Shown here piece after piece: positions 7,671 through 7,785 of a stretch of DNA of 7,785 nt (positions are counted from its first letter, which is position 1; the number at the start of each line of letters is the position of its first letter). The translations under genes were made by a program, and so were the position numbers. A model generated the notes under the pieces. That model made no database searches, had not been told where the DNA came from, and saw only the letters and a list, made by a program, of their open reading frames with translations. This DNA is from Chloroflexota bacterium (GTDB lineage Bacteria > Chloroflexota > Chloroflexia > Thermomicrobiales > UBA6265): the NCBI GenBank assembly GCA_019348515.1, contig JAHWJF010000153.1:1-7785 (forward strand), in the 5' to 3' direction.

Positions 7671-7785
7671 TAGCGGCGCGCGTCAGCCGCCAGGATAAAA
7701 TCTCGCAGCTCCGCGGGGGAAAGCCCAGCGACCTGCTGGCCGATGAGATTCTCAATCTCTTTTGGCCCGTTTAGCCCCCGCTCCC
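7670..7785 (-). CDS. C-terminal end of an unidentified protein; start outside window
   Basis: The last 37 codons of a frame entering from the right edge end at TAG (7672-7670). The visible residues include GPKEIENLIGQQVAGL (6-21) and SPAELRDFILAADARR (22-37), which read as two amphipathic helices and a natural C-terminus. Composition resembles real coding sequence, and a hairpin lies directly at the stop. I do not recognise the family from this fragment. It runs in the same direction as the phosphoesterase gene, 177 bp upstream of it. Confidence 0.6.
   Translation of the reverse strand, partial: ERGLNGPKEIENLIGQQVAGLSPAELRDFILAADARR

Overview
The window looks like chromosomal DNA of a GC-rich bacterium. 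A CIRCE-controlled hrcA-grpE-dnaK operon excludes the sigma-32 type of heat-shock control seen in enteric bacteria. Together with the style of the MlrC-like, metallophosphoesterase and ParB-like proteins, it suggests a Chloroflexota/Thermomicrobia-type lineage. That placement is inference from gene style, not from a marker gene.

Left edge (1-1037, + strand): the C-terminal two thirds of an M81/MlrC-family metallopeptidase whose start lies outside the window. It converges on dnaK, and a 68-bp gap between the two stop codons carries a 9-bp-stem hairpin that could serve both genes.

Centre (1106-4869, - strand): the class I heat-shock operon, transcribed hrcA, then grpE, then dnaK. A near-perfect CIRCE operator lies just upstream of hrcA. 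The operator overlaps the longest hrcA reading frame, so the real start is an internal GTG preceded by GGGAG. HrcA represses the operon, DnaK is the Hsp70 chaperone and GrpE its nucleotide exchange factor. No dnaJ follows dnaK; the next gene is convergent and unrelated. Short 8-bp tandem repeats and an inverted repeat sit around the grpE stop codon.

Right half (5100-7785, all genes on the - strand): an unrecognised small protein, a roughly 430-bp gene-poor stretch, then a two-gene unit in which a calcineurin-like metallophosphoesterase overlaps a ParB/sulfiredoxin-fold protein by 4 bp (ATGA). The stop codon of the ParB-like gene lies inside one arm of an 11-bp inverted repeat, in a tract rich in GGGTG units. 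Upstream of the pair there is an 8-bp-stem hairpin and, running off the right edge, the last 37 codons of another - strand gene.

Most of the window is conventional. The items most worth a second look are the coupled phosphoesterase/ParB-like pair, the repeat block at its 3' end, and the start-site and operator arrangement of hrcA. No mobile element, CRISPR array, rRNA or tRNA was seen.
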